Shown in pieces: positions 1-6,270 of a stretch of 31,272 nucleotides of DNA. Where the stretch lies: positions 1-31,272 of IMG/VR virus record IMGVR_UViG_3300032240_000041, one strand, 5' to 3'. Position 1 is the first letter of the stretch, and each line of letters starts with the position of its first letter. This DNA is from a virus. The notes under the pieces were generated by a model. That model saw only the letters and a list, made by a program, of their open reading frames with translations. It was not told the DNA's origin and ran no database searches. Both the position numbers and the translations under genes were made by a program.

Positions 1-846
1 GAGTACGCTCGCTACGGCGAAGAGCACAAAGAGATCTACGAAACTGAGACCTCTGAGCGTTCTTTTGAAGAAGAAACCAAGCTGTCTGGCTTCTCTGCTG
101 CACCAGTCAAAAACGAGGGTTCTGCCATTCGTTATGACAATGCACAAGAGGCATGGACAACCCGCTATAACCACGAAACCATTGCCTTGGGTTTCTCAAT
201 CACTGAAGAAGCGATTGAAGATAACTTGTACGACAGCTTGTCTGGTCGTTACACCAAGTCTTTGGCCCGTGCTATGGCTTACACCAAGCAGGTTAAGGCT
301 GCTGCGGTTTTGAACAACGGCTTTAGCACCAGCTACCCCGGTGGCGACGGCGTTGCTTTGTTCAGCACTGCTCACCCCTTGATCTCTGGTGGTACCAACA
401 GCAACACTCCTTCTACCCAAGTTGACCTGAACGAGACTTCTTTGGAAGCCGCCGTTATTCAGATCGCTGCTTGGACAGACGAGCGTGGTTTGTTGATCGC
501 CGCCAAGCCCAAAAAGATGATTGTTCCCCCGAACTTGATGTTCGTCGCTAAACGCTTGTTGGACACCGAACTCCGCGTGTCTACTGCTGATAACGACATC
601 AACGCCATCAAGCAAATGGGCGCAATCCCCGAAGGCTACACTGTCAACCACTTCTTGACAGACACCAACGCTTGGTTCCTGACTACAGACGTACCTAACG
701 GTATGAAGCACTTCGTGCGTATGCCTTTGGCAAACAGCATGGACGGCGACTTTGACACCGGCAACGTCCGTTACAAGGCCCGTGAGCGTTATAGCTTCGG
801 CTGGTCTGATCCCCTTGGCATGTGGGGTTCTTCAGGTTCGTCCTGA
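1..846 (+). CDS. Major capsid protein, 3' part (gpT-like/HK97 fold)
   Basis: The reading frame is open from the first base, so the N-terminus lies outside the window; 281 codons plus stop are visible. The product builds the icosahedral shell. The C-terminal part, with GLLIAAKPKK, a VPP turn, RVGTADNDIN-like text (here RVSTADNDIN), IPEGY and the closing VRYKARERYSFGWSDP, is the signature I associate with Mu gpT-like major head subunits of environmental podoviruses. The visible part has no membrane segment or low-complexity stretch, unlike the small proteins downstream. An ATG at 187 is internal: capsid-like sequence continues upstream of it in the same frame. The gene is closed by a strong intrinsic terminator 25 nt after the stop, which fits a very highly transcribed gene. 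The assignment rests on remembered family motifs. Confidence 0.88.
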   Translation, partial: EYARYGEEHKEIYETETSERSFEEETKLSGFSAAPVKNEGSAIRYDNAQEAWTTRYNHETIALGFSITEEAIEDNLYDSLSGRYTKSLARAMAYTKQVKAAAVLNNGFSTSYPGGDGVALFSTAHPLISGGTNSNTPSTQVDLNETSLEAAVIQIAAWTDERGLLIAAKPKKMIVPPNLMFVAKRLLDTELRVSTADNDINAIKQMGAIPEGYTVNHFLTDTNAWFLTTDVPNGMKHFVRMPLANSMDGDFDTGNVRYKARERYSFGWSDPLGMWGSSGSS

Positions 847-868
847 TAATTTGGTTTTAAATAACCAG

Positions 869-897
869 AAGGGGGCCCTCAAAAGGGGCCCTTTTTT
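869..897 (+). terminator. Intrinsic terminator after the capsid gene
   Basis: GGGCCC at 873-878 pairs with GGGCCC at 886-891 around a 7-nt loop. Outer G-U and A-T pairs extend the stem to about 10 bp, and a run of six T follows at 892-897. This is a textbook rho-independent terminator for the + strand. Confidence 0.88.
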
Positions 898-904
898 ATT
901 AGCC

Positions 905-933
905 TTGCAAACGTCATAGAGGTTCCGTAGGAT
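905..933 (+). promoter_or_regulatory. Weak sigma70-like promoter candidate
   Basis: TTGCAA (905-910, 4 of 6 consensus) and TAGGAT (928-933, 4 of 6) are 17 bp apart. They lie between the capsid terminator and the acidic-protein gene at 976, where a promoter would be needed unless read-through supplies the transcript. The match is weak and could be chance. Confidence 0.28.
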
Positions 934-975
934 TGTTTTGCGGCATGGTGCTGCACGAAATTTAAAGGAGTTTTT

Positions 976-1341
976 ATGTACAAGCTTGAGATTGAAATTG
1001 GCGATTGGGATTGGGTTGACGGCGAAAAAGTGACCATCGAAACCTTTGATTTTGAGAAGGCACGAATCATCCAAGAATTTATTGAATTCCAAAAAGATTA
1101 CGGCTGGGCTGCTGACTACGACGTCACCGATGAGTTTCTTCTCAACCAATTTGACGATGCTGGTATTGAGTTTGATGAAGACGAAGATGAAAACTACGTC
1201 TATGATGAAGAAGCTGATGTCTGGTATTGGTACGATGAAGAGGCTGATGTTTGGTATGTGTACGACGAAGAGTCTGATGACTGGGTCGAGTATGTCGAAG
1301 AGGAAGTAGAAGAAGTTGTACAAGAAACTGTACAAGAGTGA
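976..1341 (+). CDS. Very acidic small protein with YDEE repeats
   Basis: 121 residues, starting at ATG after a good Shine-Dalgarno (AAAGGAG, about 7 nt upstream). The N-terminal half looks folded (alternating hydrophobic and charged, with IQEFIEFQKDYGW). The C-terminal half is dominated by Asp, Glu, Tyr and Trp. Residues 76-105 are three tandem decapeptides of the form YDEEADVWYx, and the last 16 residues are mostly Glu and Val. No Lys or Arg occurs after about residue 35. Proteins like this occur next to capsid genes in aquatic phage genomes, but I know of no function. The charge would suit DNA mimicry or binding to the basic small proteins encoded downstream; both are inference. It has its own terminator directly after the stop. 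Confidence 0.82.
   Translation: MYKLEIEIGDWDWVDGEKVTIETFDFEKARIIQEFIEFQKDYGWAADYDVTDEFLLNQFDDAGIEFDEDEDENYVYDEEADVWYWYDEEADVWYVYDEESDDWVEYVEEEVEEVVQETVQE
1201..1290 (+). repeat. Three tandem 30-bp units (decapeptide repeat)
   Basis: Units at 1201-1230, 1231-1260 and 1261-1290 encode YDEEADVWYW, YDEEADVWYV and YDEESDDWVE. Most differences in the first two units are at third codon positions, so the peptide is better kept than the DNA. Confidence 0.85.
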
Positions 1342-1716
1342 TTAAGTGGGGGCTTCGGCCCCCATTTCTTTTTCTTTTTTACGCTCGTTATGGTGATAAA
1401 CCCTATGGCAGTTTGAGCATAAAACCACACACTGTAGTATTTCTTCCAGTGCTTTTTTGTAGCTGCCGCTATTTATGAGCCTATGGACGCTTTCATTTTT
1501 CATTTCAGGATCTATGTGGTGAAAATCCAAAACTGCCGGGTGATTGATCCCACACTCAAGACAAGATAACGTAGATTTAAAGTCTTTCCATTTTTGCTTG
1601 AAGTTATCTTTAACTTTTTTGGTAGCTGCTCTAATTTTGGCCGCGTTTTTAGTGTAATGCTTTTTGGAATACCCCTTCTGTTTTTCTTTCTTTTTTGATG
1701 GGTCTTTGTACGGCAT
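1342..1716 (-). CDS. HNH endonuclease, antisense to the late operon
   Basis: 124 residues and the only minus-strand gene. MPYKDPSKKK is the usual opening of small phage HNH endonucleases, and a stop codon lies four codons upstream, so this ATG is the only sensible start. Zinc-binding pairs are C52-x2-C55 and C100-x2-C103. The catalytic beta-beta-alpha core is seen as DFHHIDP (H66, H67) and LCSNCHR (N102, H104), with H108 further on. The N-terminal third is very Lys-rich and probably contacts DNA. Such genes nick or cut DNA and often act as free-standing homing endonucleases or packaging-associated nucleases. It sits between two strongly expressed structural genes, in the opposite direction. 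No convincing Shine-Dalgarno or promoter is visible upstream on the minus strand, so expression is probably low. Confidence 0.9.
   Translation of the reverse strand: MPYKDPSKKKEKQKGYSKKHYTKNAAKIRAATKKVKDNFKQKWKDFKSTLSCLECGINHPAVLDFHHIDPEMKNESVHRLINSGSYKKALEEILQCVVLCSNCHRVYHHNERKKEKEMGAEAPT
1347..1380 (+). terminator. Intrinsic terminator with UUCG tetraloop
   Basis: TGGGGGC (1347-1353) pairs perfectly with GCCCCCA (1358-1364) around a TTCG loop, followed by TTTCTTTTTCTTTTTT (1365-1380). The cUUCGg loop is exceptionally stable. The T-run is only on the + side, so it terminates + strand transcripts. The same bases encode the last codons of the HNH gene on the other strand. Confidence 0.92.
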
Positions 1717-1717
1717 G

Positions 1718-1745
1718 TTGACATTCTACACAGATGGTGTATATT
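1718..1745 (+). promoter_or_regulatory. Strong sigma70-like promoter for the downstream virion genes
   Basis: A perfect TTGACA (1718-1723) is followed after 16 bp by TATATT (1740-1745, 5 of 6). Transcription would start near 1752 and read into the gene at 1836. The site lies just beyond the HNH start codon, after two terminators, where the long downstream gene train needs a new promoter. It is the best promoter match I saw in the window. Confidence 0.6.
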
Positions 1746-1766
1746 GCACTCATTCCGGGGTATCTC

Positions 1767-1824
1767 GGAACATCTGACAGTCCCGGCTGACGACATGCAG
1801 ACAGATGTTCCTCAACTTGCATGT
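1767..1824 (+). promoter_or_regulatory. Possible RNA pseudoknot or operator in the 5' leader
   Basis: Two interlocked perfect inverted repeats lie in the leader. Stem 1 is GGAACATCTG (1767-1776) with CAGATGTTCC (1802-1811). Stem 2 is ACATGCA (1793-1799) with TGCATGT (1818-1824). Their order gives an H-type pseudoknot with loops of 16, 2 and 6 nt. Stem 2 ends directly at the Shine-Dalgarno AAGGAA (1825-1830) of the gene at 1836. A translational control role is inference; stem 1 could instead be a DNA operator about 15-60 nt downstream of the predicted start point. Confidence 0.5.
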
Positions 1825-1835
1825 AAGGAAAAAAC

Positions 1836-2375
1836 ATGGCACGCACTACCTTCTCAGGCCCAGTCCGTTCTTTGGGTGGTTTCTATACCCAAGGTCAAAA
1901 CGCTGTTCTGACAATCACCTCCAGCGTTACGCTGAACCCTCAAGATTACGCTGGTCGTATTCTTACTGTTGGCGGCTCATTGGCATCAAACATTGTCATC
2001 ACGTTGCCCACAATCAACAGTTCAACTGACCCCTCTTCTTCTGGCCCCGGCGTAGACCCCAACACCTTGAACAACGAAGGCGTTACCTACACCTTCTGGA
2101 TTCCCACCACCATCTCTACAAGCTCGTTGAAGATTGGCACTGACGGTACTGACAAGTATGTTGGCTCTGTTTTGTCTATCGACACCGACTCTTCCAACGT
2201 AACTGTTGGTTTTGTCCCCGCAGCAAGCAATGACTTCATCAACTTCAACGGCGGTACAACCGGAGGTGTTGCTGGTACTTGGATTCAAATTGTGGCTGTT
2301 GCCGCATTGAAATACATGGTTACCGGTGTAGTTTTGGGTACAGGCACTGTTGCCACACCATTTGCCGATTCCTGA
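1836..2375 (+). CDS. Putative virion structural (head decoration-like) protein
   Basis: 179 residues, ATG preceded by AAGGAA with 5-nt spacing. The sequence is rich in Ser, Thr, Gly, Val and Ile with alternating hydrophobic residues (for example NIVITLP, YTFWIP, WIQIVAVAALKYMVTGV), which suggests a beta-sandwich. It has almost no charged stretches, so it looks like a surface or structural component. Its position right behind the capsid gene and behind a strong promoter suggests a head decoration or accessory head protein made in high copy. I do not recognise a named family. It heads the co-directional train of small genes, and its leader carries the pseudoknot candidate. Confidence 0.72.
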   Translation: MARTTFSGPVRSLGGFYTQGQNAVLTITSSVTLNPQDYAGRILTVGGSLASNIVITLPTINSSTDPSSSGPGVDPNTLNNEGVTYTFWIPTTISTSSLKIGTDGTDKYVGSVLSIDTDSSNVTVGFVPAASNDFINFNGGTTGGVAGTWIQIVAVAALKYMVTGVVLGTGTVATPFADS

Positions 2376-2388
2376 TTAGGAGCCAAAT

Positions 2389-2697
2389 ATGGCTATGCAA
2401 GGTGACATCCTAGCCAGTGCTATACGCACTACCTCTGGTACTTTAAACGACCAAGCTGGCAATGCCATTGGACGGTCGCGTATCAAGTCCATTCGTATCA
2501 TCCCAACCGCTTCCACTGCTGGAACAGTAGTGTTTAGAGACGGCGGTGCGAGTGGCACTGTGCGCTTAACAGTCAACGTGTTTGCTGGCACAACAGGCCC
2601 AGACTATATGTTGCTTCCCCACGAAGGCTTGCTGTTTAATTCAGGCATTTATGTTGACGTAACCACCATTGCTTCTGTCATGGTGTTTTATGGCTAA
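2389..2697 (+). CDS. Small beta-rich virion protein
   Basis: 102 residues, starting 13 nt after the preceding stop with Shine-Dalgarno AGGAG (2378-2382). Features are short beta-strand-like stretches: KSIRIIPTAS, GTVVFRDGG, VRLTVNVFAG, then YMLLPHEGLLFNSGIYVDV and a closing VMVFYG. This pattern, including the P-x-E-G-L-x-F turn, recalls a common small phage structural protein of about 100 residues, probably a head or tail accessory subunit. No enzyme motif is present. Its stop codon overlaps the next start by 8 nt, which suggests coupled translation. Confidence 0.75.
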   Translation: MAMQGDILASAIRTTSGTLNDQAGNAIGRSRIKSIRIIPTASTAGTVVFRDGGASGTVRLTVNVFAGTTGPDYMLLPHEGLLFNSGIYVDVTTIASVMVFYG

Positions 2698-3013
2698 GTC
2701 CCCCGCATGGACACGCAAAGAAGGGAAGAATCCGAGCGGAGGCTTGAACGCCAAAGGTCGAGCTTCCTACAACGCTGCGAATCCCGGGAAACCGGGGTTG
2801 AAGCGTCCTCAACCAGAGGGCGGCAGCAGGCGAGACTCTTTTTGCGCCCGTATGAAAGGGATGAAAGCGAAATTAACGAGCGCAGAAACCGCAAGGGATC
2901 CAGATTCGAGGATTAACAAGTCTTTAAGAGCGTGGAATTGTGCTGACGGTGGCTATATATCCAAAGCTGATGGATGCTGCACCAAAGGTAAGACGAAAGG
3001 CAGGTTTGTCTAA
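2690..3013 (+). CDS. Short basic phage protein with KGRxxYN and C-terminal DG-KGKTKGR tag
   Basis: 107 residues from the ATG at 2690; an earlier in-frame start at 2669 would lie deep in the previous gene. The first part has KNPSGGLNAKGRASYNAA, then RRDSFCARMKGMKAKLTSA and ARDPDSRINKSLRAWNC. This is a conserved small domain of unknown function that I remember from T4-like and environmental phages (possibly DUF6321, name not certain). The end, KADGCCTKGKTKGRFV, is the peptide shared with several neighbouring proteins. The protein is strongly basic and has conserved Cys residues. It overlaps the previous gene by 8 nt and abuts the next, so it is part of one translational unit. Confidence 0.8.
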   Translation: MAKSPAWTRKEGKNPSGGLNAKGRASYNAANPGKPGLKRPQPEGGSRRDSFCARMKGMKAKLTSAETARDPDSRINKSLRAWNCADGGYISKADGCCTKGKTKGRFV

Positions 3014-3514
3014 ATGGCAAAGACAAAAGTAAAGAAGATGGCATTTGGAGGGTACAGCGGCATTGGGAATGCAATGCCCCCTCAAGGTCGTCCTGCAATG
3101 CCCCCTCAAGGTGGCAGGGGCATATCCCCTAATCCGGGTCGTCCAGTTATGCCTAATCCGGGTGGGACTGCGCCCGTTGCGCAAGATATTAAATCGGCTC
3201 TTGCCAGCCCACAAATGGCGCAAAATATCGGTGATGCATTAGGTAATGCGCTTAACCAATCTAAACCCGGAACAGGAAGCACTTTGGAGCAAATGCCACA
3301 AGGTATGCCTCCTCCCCCCGGAATGCCTAATATTTCTCCTGCTGCGATGGCTATGTTTGGCCCCCCTAATGTAGCCCCCGGCGCTCCAAAAATGATGGGT
3401 GGCATGGGTATGAAAAAAGGTGGCAGGGTTTCTAATAAACCCAAAGCTTCATCAGCTTCTAGCCGTGGGGATGGCATTGCCACTAAAGGCAAAACAAAGG
3501 GTAGATTCGTATGA
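3014..3514 (+). CDS. Pro/Gly/Met-rich low-complexity protein with C-terminal KGKTKGRFV tag
   Basis: 166 residues starting on the base after the previous stop. Residues about 14-50 are Pro/Gly repeats (AMPPQGRPAMPPQGG, PNPGRPVMPNPGG). Residues about 96-130 are Pro/Met/Gly-rich. A short helix-forming stretch (DIKSALASPQMAQNIGDALGNAL) lies between them. The C-terminus has MKKGGRV, then RGDGIATKGKTKGRFV. It is almost certainly mostly disordered. No family function is known to me. The shared tail peptide and position suggest a minor virion component packaged with the other tagged proteins, which is inference. Confidence 0.75.
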   Translation: MAKTKVKKMAFGGYSGIGNAMPPQGRPAMPPQGGRGISPNPGRPVMPNPGGTAPVAQDIKSALASPQMAQNIGDALGNALNQSKPGTGSTLEQMPQGMPPPPGMPNISPAAMAMFGPPNVAPGAPKMMGGMGMKKGGRVSNKPKASSASSRGDGIATKGKTKGRFV

Positions 3515-3720
3515 CCGAGCACACAGACACCGTAAAAAATGTATTGGACGTTGTGGCAGTATTTACGACACTCGGTACATTTTTGAATCTACTTACCCCC
3601 ATATTCGGTTTAATCGGTGCGGTGGTTGGCGTAATGCGTATTTACGAAATGGCTACAGGTAAAGAGTTTTATACGCTGTTTCGTAAAAAGGAAGACAAAG
3701 ATGCCAGCAACCAGCCTTAA
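3511..3720 (+). CDS. Small membrane protein, holin-like
   Basis: 69 residues, start overlapping the preceding stop (ATGA). The N-terminus is short and polar. A hydrophobic segment at about residues 11-43 (VLDVVAVFTTLGTFLNLL then FGLIGAVVGVMRIYEM) can form one long or two short membrane helices. The tail is charged (RKKEDKDAS). Similar tiny proteins in aquatic phages are often labelled holins, but a clear 3TM-type holin lies at 16141, so this could instead be an accessory membrane protein. The last 20 nt overlap the next gene. Confidence 0.7.
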   Translation: MTEHTDTVKNVLDVVAVFTTLGTFLNLLTPIFGLIGAVVGVMRIYEMATGKEFYTLFRKKEDKDASNQP

Positions 3721-4204
3721 ACAAAAGAAATTCATGGATGCTGCGGCTCATAACCCAGCGTTTGCGAAGCAAGCGGGTATTCCGCAGTCAGTGGCCCAAG
3801 ACTTCAGTACCGCCAGTAAGGGTATGAAGTTTGGTAAAGGTACGGGCACCCGTGCTGATCGGCAAACAATCAACAACCCAAAAACCAACCAAGGCTCTCA
3901 GGAGCTATTCAAGAAAGGCGGAAGCGCTATGGCAACCAAGAAAATGATGGCTTTTGAAAAGTCCGGCAAAGATGTTGAAATGAAGGGCGTGAAAGAAGGC
4001 TCTAAAAAAGACATGGCAATGGACAAGATGCAAATGAAGAAAATGGCAAAGGGTGGTATCACTTCAGCCAAGATGGGTACTGTAAAGACCGCAGCTCCCA
4101 GCAAAGATGGCATTGCTTCCAAAGGCAAAACCAAGGGTACACAAATCAAAATGTCTGGTTCTAAACCACTGGGTATGAAAAAGGGCGGCAAAGCTTACTG
4201 CTAA
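3701..4204 (+). CDS. Lys-rich protein with MPATSxKQxKFM head domain and internal KGKTKG motif
   Basis: 167 residues, Shine-Dalgarno GGAAG before the ATG; overlaps the previous gene by 20 nt. The first 60 residues (MPATSLKQKKFMDAA, NPAFAKQAGIPQSVAQDF) match a small domain common in phages and related in style to DUF3008. The rest is a Lys/Met/Gly-rich tail with four KKM-type clusters, AKGGIT at about 116-121 and SKDGIASKGKTKGT at 134-147. The tag motif is not terminal here: a 20-residue extension with MKKGGKAYC follows. It is very basic and probably disordered after residue 60. Function unknown; perhaps packaged with DNA. Confidence 0.78.
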   Translation: MPATSLKQKKFMDAAAHNPAFAKQAGIPQSVAQDFSTASKGMKFGKGTGTRADRQTINNPKTNQGSQELFKKGGSAMATKKMMAFEKSGKDVEMKGVKEGSKKDMAMDKMQMKKMAKGGITSAKMGTVKTAAPSKDGIASKGKTKGTQIKMSGSKPLGMKKGGKAYC

Positions 4205-4216
4205 AAGGAGTTAATC

Positions 4217-4978
4217 ATGGCAAAAGCAAAAGATTTAGCAGCATTAGCTGGCCTCGCTGGTCTGGCTTATGCCATGCGTAACAAAGACAAACCAGAGCAG
4301 GAAAACAAAGGACGTCAGTCTGAAGATGCTGGGTATAAGTCTACAGAGACCCGTATGACTTCTGGTACCTCAACTGCTGATGACGATACAAAAAGTGATG
4401 TATTAAAAGCCATCACTACAAAAAGAGAAGCGCCAAACGACCAAGCTGGAAACGAAGGCGTATTGTCAACTCCGTCTGTAAAACCCAAATCAAAACCGGC
4501 TGACGTTGACTACTCTAAATACACAAGAGGTATGTCTGCTTCTGGGTCAAGCGCTCCTGCGTCAAAATCTGACACTACAGCTGATTACTCTAAGTACACA
4601 AGAGGTATGTCTGCTTCAGCACCAAGTATTACGGTTTCTACCCCAAGCACGGCGACAAAAACAAGTACTGACAGTAGAGTGCCTACACCAGAGCAGGCGG
4701 CAGCAAATCGTCAAGCAGCATACGACAAAGTAAAATCTGCTGGCTCAAGTATGGCTGATTACGTCAGTAACTTTGAAACCCCCGCAGAACGTCGTTCACG
4801 CGAAGCAGCACAAGCTCGTATGAACGCTTTACGTTCTTCCGGTGGCGCAAGAGCCAAAGGCGGCGCAATTAAAACCAAGAAGATGGCCAAAGGTGGCATG
4901 ACTTCTACAGCATCTTCTGCTTCCAAACGTGCTGATGGAATTGCATCCAAAGGCAAAACCAAGTGCAGGATGTATTGA
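4217..4978 (+). CDS. Ser/Thr-rich low-complexity protein with C-terminal DGIASKGKTK tag
   Basis: 253 residues, strong Shine-Dalgarno (AAAAGGAG). The N-terminus has a short Ala/Leu-rich helix (about residues 7-19). A long disordered Ser/Thr/Asp-rich part follows, with two copies of DYSKYTRGMSAS at about 98-109 and 123-134. A predicted helix lies at about 156-205 (EQAAANRQAAYDKVKS, ERRSREAAQARMNAL). It then ends with AKGGMT and RADGIASKGKTKCRMY. The last four residues deviate from the usual KGRxV: TGC stands where GGC would give Gly, so this copy of the tag has a single substitution. Function unknown. Confidence 0.76.
   Translation: MAKAKDLAALAGLAGLAYAMRNKDKPEQENKGRQSEDAGYKSTETRMTSGTSTADDDTKSDVLKAITTKREAPNDQAGNEGVLSTPSVKPKSKPADVDYSKYTRGMSASGSSAPASKSDTTADYSKYTRGMSASAPSITVSTPSTATKTSTDSRVPTPEQAAANRQAAYDKVKSAGSSMADYVSNFETPAERRSREAAQARMNALRSSGGARAKGGAIKTKKMAKGGMTSTASSASKRADGIASKGKTKCRMY
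4508..4617 (+). repeat. Duplicated 35-bp coding repeat
   Basis: Units at 4508-4542 and 4583-4617 differ at two positions (both third codon bases) and encode DYSKYTRGMSAS twice, 75 bp apart. This looks like a recent internal duplication. Confidence 0.8.
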
Positions 4979-4979
4979 A

Positions 4980-5837
4980 ATGATGGCCTCTCGCGGCATG
5001 GGCGCGATCAACCCTAAGAAGATGCCGGGGAAGAAAGAGATCACCCGTAAGGATGACCCAAACAAGGTTGCCATGTACGCTGGGGGTGGGTCAGTTCGTA
5101 ACCCTAGTGGCCCAGCTTCAGCAAATAGTGCAGATAACCCTAGCGGCCCTAAACGAGTTGGAAACCCCGCAGGTAAATACAGTTCGTTGGTGACAAGCGA
5201 CCTTCAGAACGCAAAAGCTAGGGCTGAAAGCCTTGGGCTGGCTAACGATGCGCAAGAGATTGCCAGTGAAGAAGCTTTGCGAGGTAGACTAACAAGCCGC
5301 AAAAAGGGTGGGTTGGCAAAACAAGCTGCCACTGCTATAGCCATGAAAGAAGCAGGCAAAAAGCCAAAGAAGATGGCTGAAGGCGGAAAAACCTTAGCAG
5401 AACAAACCCAAGAAAAGATCGCGGAGTACAACAATTCAAGTGGTGGTGGTTCATCCAATGATGTTATTCCGTATATTGAGGCAATGGGCGGCAAAGACAA
5501 ATATGGCACTATCGTCGGCGGAAAAGCTGGCTTTAGAAAAAAACTTGATGCAGATACAGACATAAGCGCGTATCTTGAAGGTAATGCGTACAAACCCAAA
5601 CAAGGTAGCTCCCAAGGAAAAATTACCGGTGGTGGGATTACATTCACTAAACGGTTTGACGACGGTGGCGGGGTCAATGCTGCTGGCAACTACACGAAGC
5701 CTGAATTGCGCAAGAAGATTGTGTCGCAAGTCAAAGCAGCCGCAACGCAGGGAACCAAAGCAGGCCAGTGGTCAGCCCGTAAAGCTCAGTTGGTAGCCAA
5801 GAAGTACAAGGCTGCTGGCGGGGGGTATAAAGATTGA
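4980..5837 (+). CDS. Basic phage protein with MASRGMGAINPKKMP start and GQWSARKAQLVAK end domain
   Basis: 285 residues from the ATG at 4980 (AGGA at 4967-4970); the next codon is also ATG, and MASRGMGAINPKKMP is the usual opening in related phage proteins. An upstream GTG at 4929 would overlap the previous gene by 50 nt and is less likely. Segments seen: a Lys-rich head with DDPNKV and YAGGG, a linker with NPSGP repeats, a helix (QNAKARAESLGLANDAQEIASEEAL), KKGGLAKQ and MAEGGK, a Gly-rich middle, and a C-terminal domain of about 55 residues (YTKPELRKKIVSQVKAA, GQWSARKAQLVAKKYK). That last domain recurs in aquatic phages, usually just before the next gene's domain. Role unknown. Confidence 0.75.
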   Translation: MMASRGMGAINPKKMPGKKEITRKDDPNKVAMYAGGGSVRNPSGPASANSADNPSGPKRVGNPAGKYSSLVTSDLQNAKARAESLGLANDAQEIASEEALRGRLTSRKKGGLAKQAATAIAMKEAGKKPKKMAEGGKTLAEQTQEKIAEYNNSSGGGSSNDVIPYIEAMGGKDKYGTIVGGKAGFRKKLDADTDISAYLEGNAYKPKQGSSQGKITGGGITFTKRFDDGGGVNAAGNYTKPELRKKIVSQVKAAATQGTKAGQWSARKAQLVAKKYKAAGGGYKD

Positions 5838-6067
5838 AAGCGCCGCAGCAATCCCTAAAAGATTGGACTGCCCAGAAATGGAGAACCAAAAGTGGCAAAC
5901 GCTCTTCTGACACAGGTGAAAGATACCTTCCTGAATCTGCAATCAAAGCTCTCAGCCCTGCTGAGTATGCTGCGACAACGCGTGCAAAACGTGCTGGCAA
6001 AAAAGCCGGGAAGCAATTCGTAAAACAACCACCAAAAGTAGCAAAGAAAACAGCAGGGTTTAGATGA
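5834..6067 (+). CDS. Small conserved basic protein, TTG start
   Basis: 77 residues. There is no ATG or GTG; the only start is TTG at 5834, overlapping the previous stop (TTGA) with a G-rich stretch (GGGGGG) about 8 nt upstream. Protein text such as LKDWTAQKWRTKSGKRSSDTGERYLP, IKALSPAEYAATTRAKR and a Lys-rich end is a conserved small domain in many environmental phages and some giant viruses; I do not recall its name with certainty. It is strongly basic with two Trp residues. Its constant partnership with the domain encoded just upstream suggests they work together, perhaps binding nucleic acid. Confidence 0.8.
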   Translation: MKAPQQSLKDWTAQKWRTKSGKRSSDTGERYLPESAIKALSPAEYAATTRAKRAGKKAGKQFVKQPPKVAKKTAGFR

Positions 6068-6270
6068 TGATCCCCTTCATACAAAAGCAAATTGAAGTTT
6101 CAGAGCGCATGTTTGAGATGATGCGTCGAGACCACAAAGAGCGTATGGAACACATAATTATGTGGGCTGATATGAATGACAGTTTGATGCGCAAACTGGA
6201 AGAACGCGACAAAGAGATTGATAGATTAAATGCGCTTTTAACGGCGTATACCACAGCGGAGAAAATATAA
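6064..6270 (+). CDS. Small coiled-coil protein
   Basis: 68 residues; ATG overlaps the preceding stop (ATGA). The protein is nearly all helix with heptad-like spacing of hydrophobics (MIPFIQKQIEVSERMFEMM, MRKLEERDKEIDRLNALL), so a parallel coiled coil is likely. It is Met-rich. No membrane segment. Function unknown; the place in the train suggests a small scaffold or adaptor role, which is only a guess. Confidence 0.72.
   Translation: MMIPFIQKQIEVSERMFEMMRRDHKERMEHIIMWADMNDSLMRKLEERDKEIDRLNALLTAYTTAEKI

Noticed and set aside
196-711. 171-codon open frame on the minus strand
   Set aside because: Antisense to the capsid gene, no Shine-Dalgarno, no recognisable protein features; the capsid frame is certain.
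832-1335. 167-codon open frame on the minus strand
   Set aside because: It runs through the first terminator and opposite the acidic gene; Phe/Val-rich text is the mirror of Glu/Asp codons.
3511-3720. Calling the small membrane protein the main holin
   Set aside because: It is distant from the endolysin, and a clear 3TM-type holin overlaps the endolysin gene at 16141-16650.
4929-4979. Possible programmed frameshift joining the genes at 4217 and 4980
   Set aside because: The ORFs overlap by 50 nt, but both have their own Shine-Dalgarno, the first ends with its tag, the second has a usual start, and no slippery heptamer is in frame.
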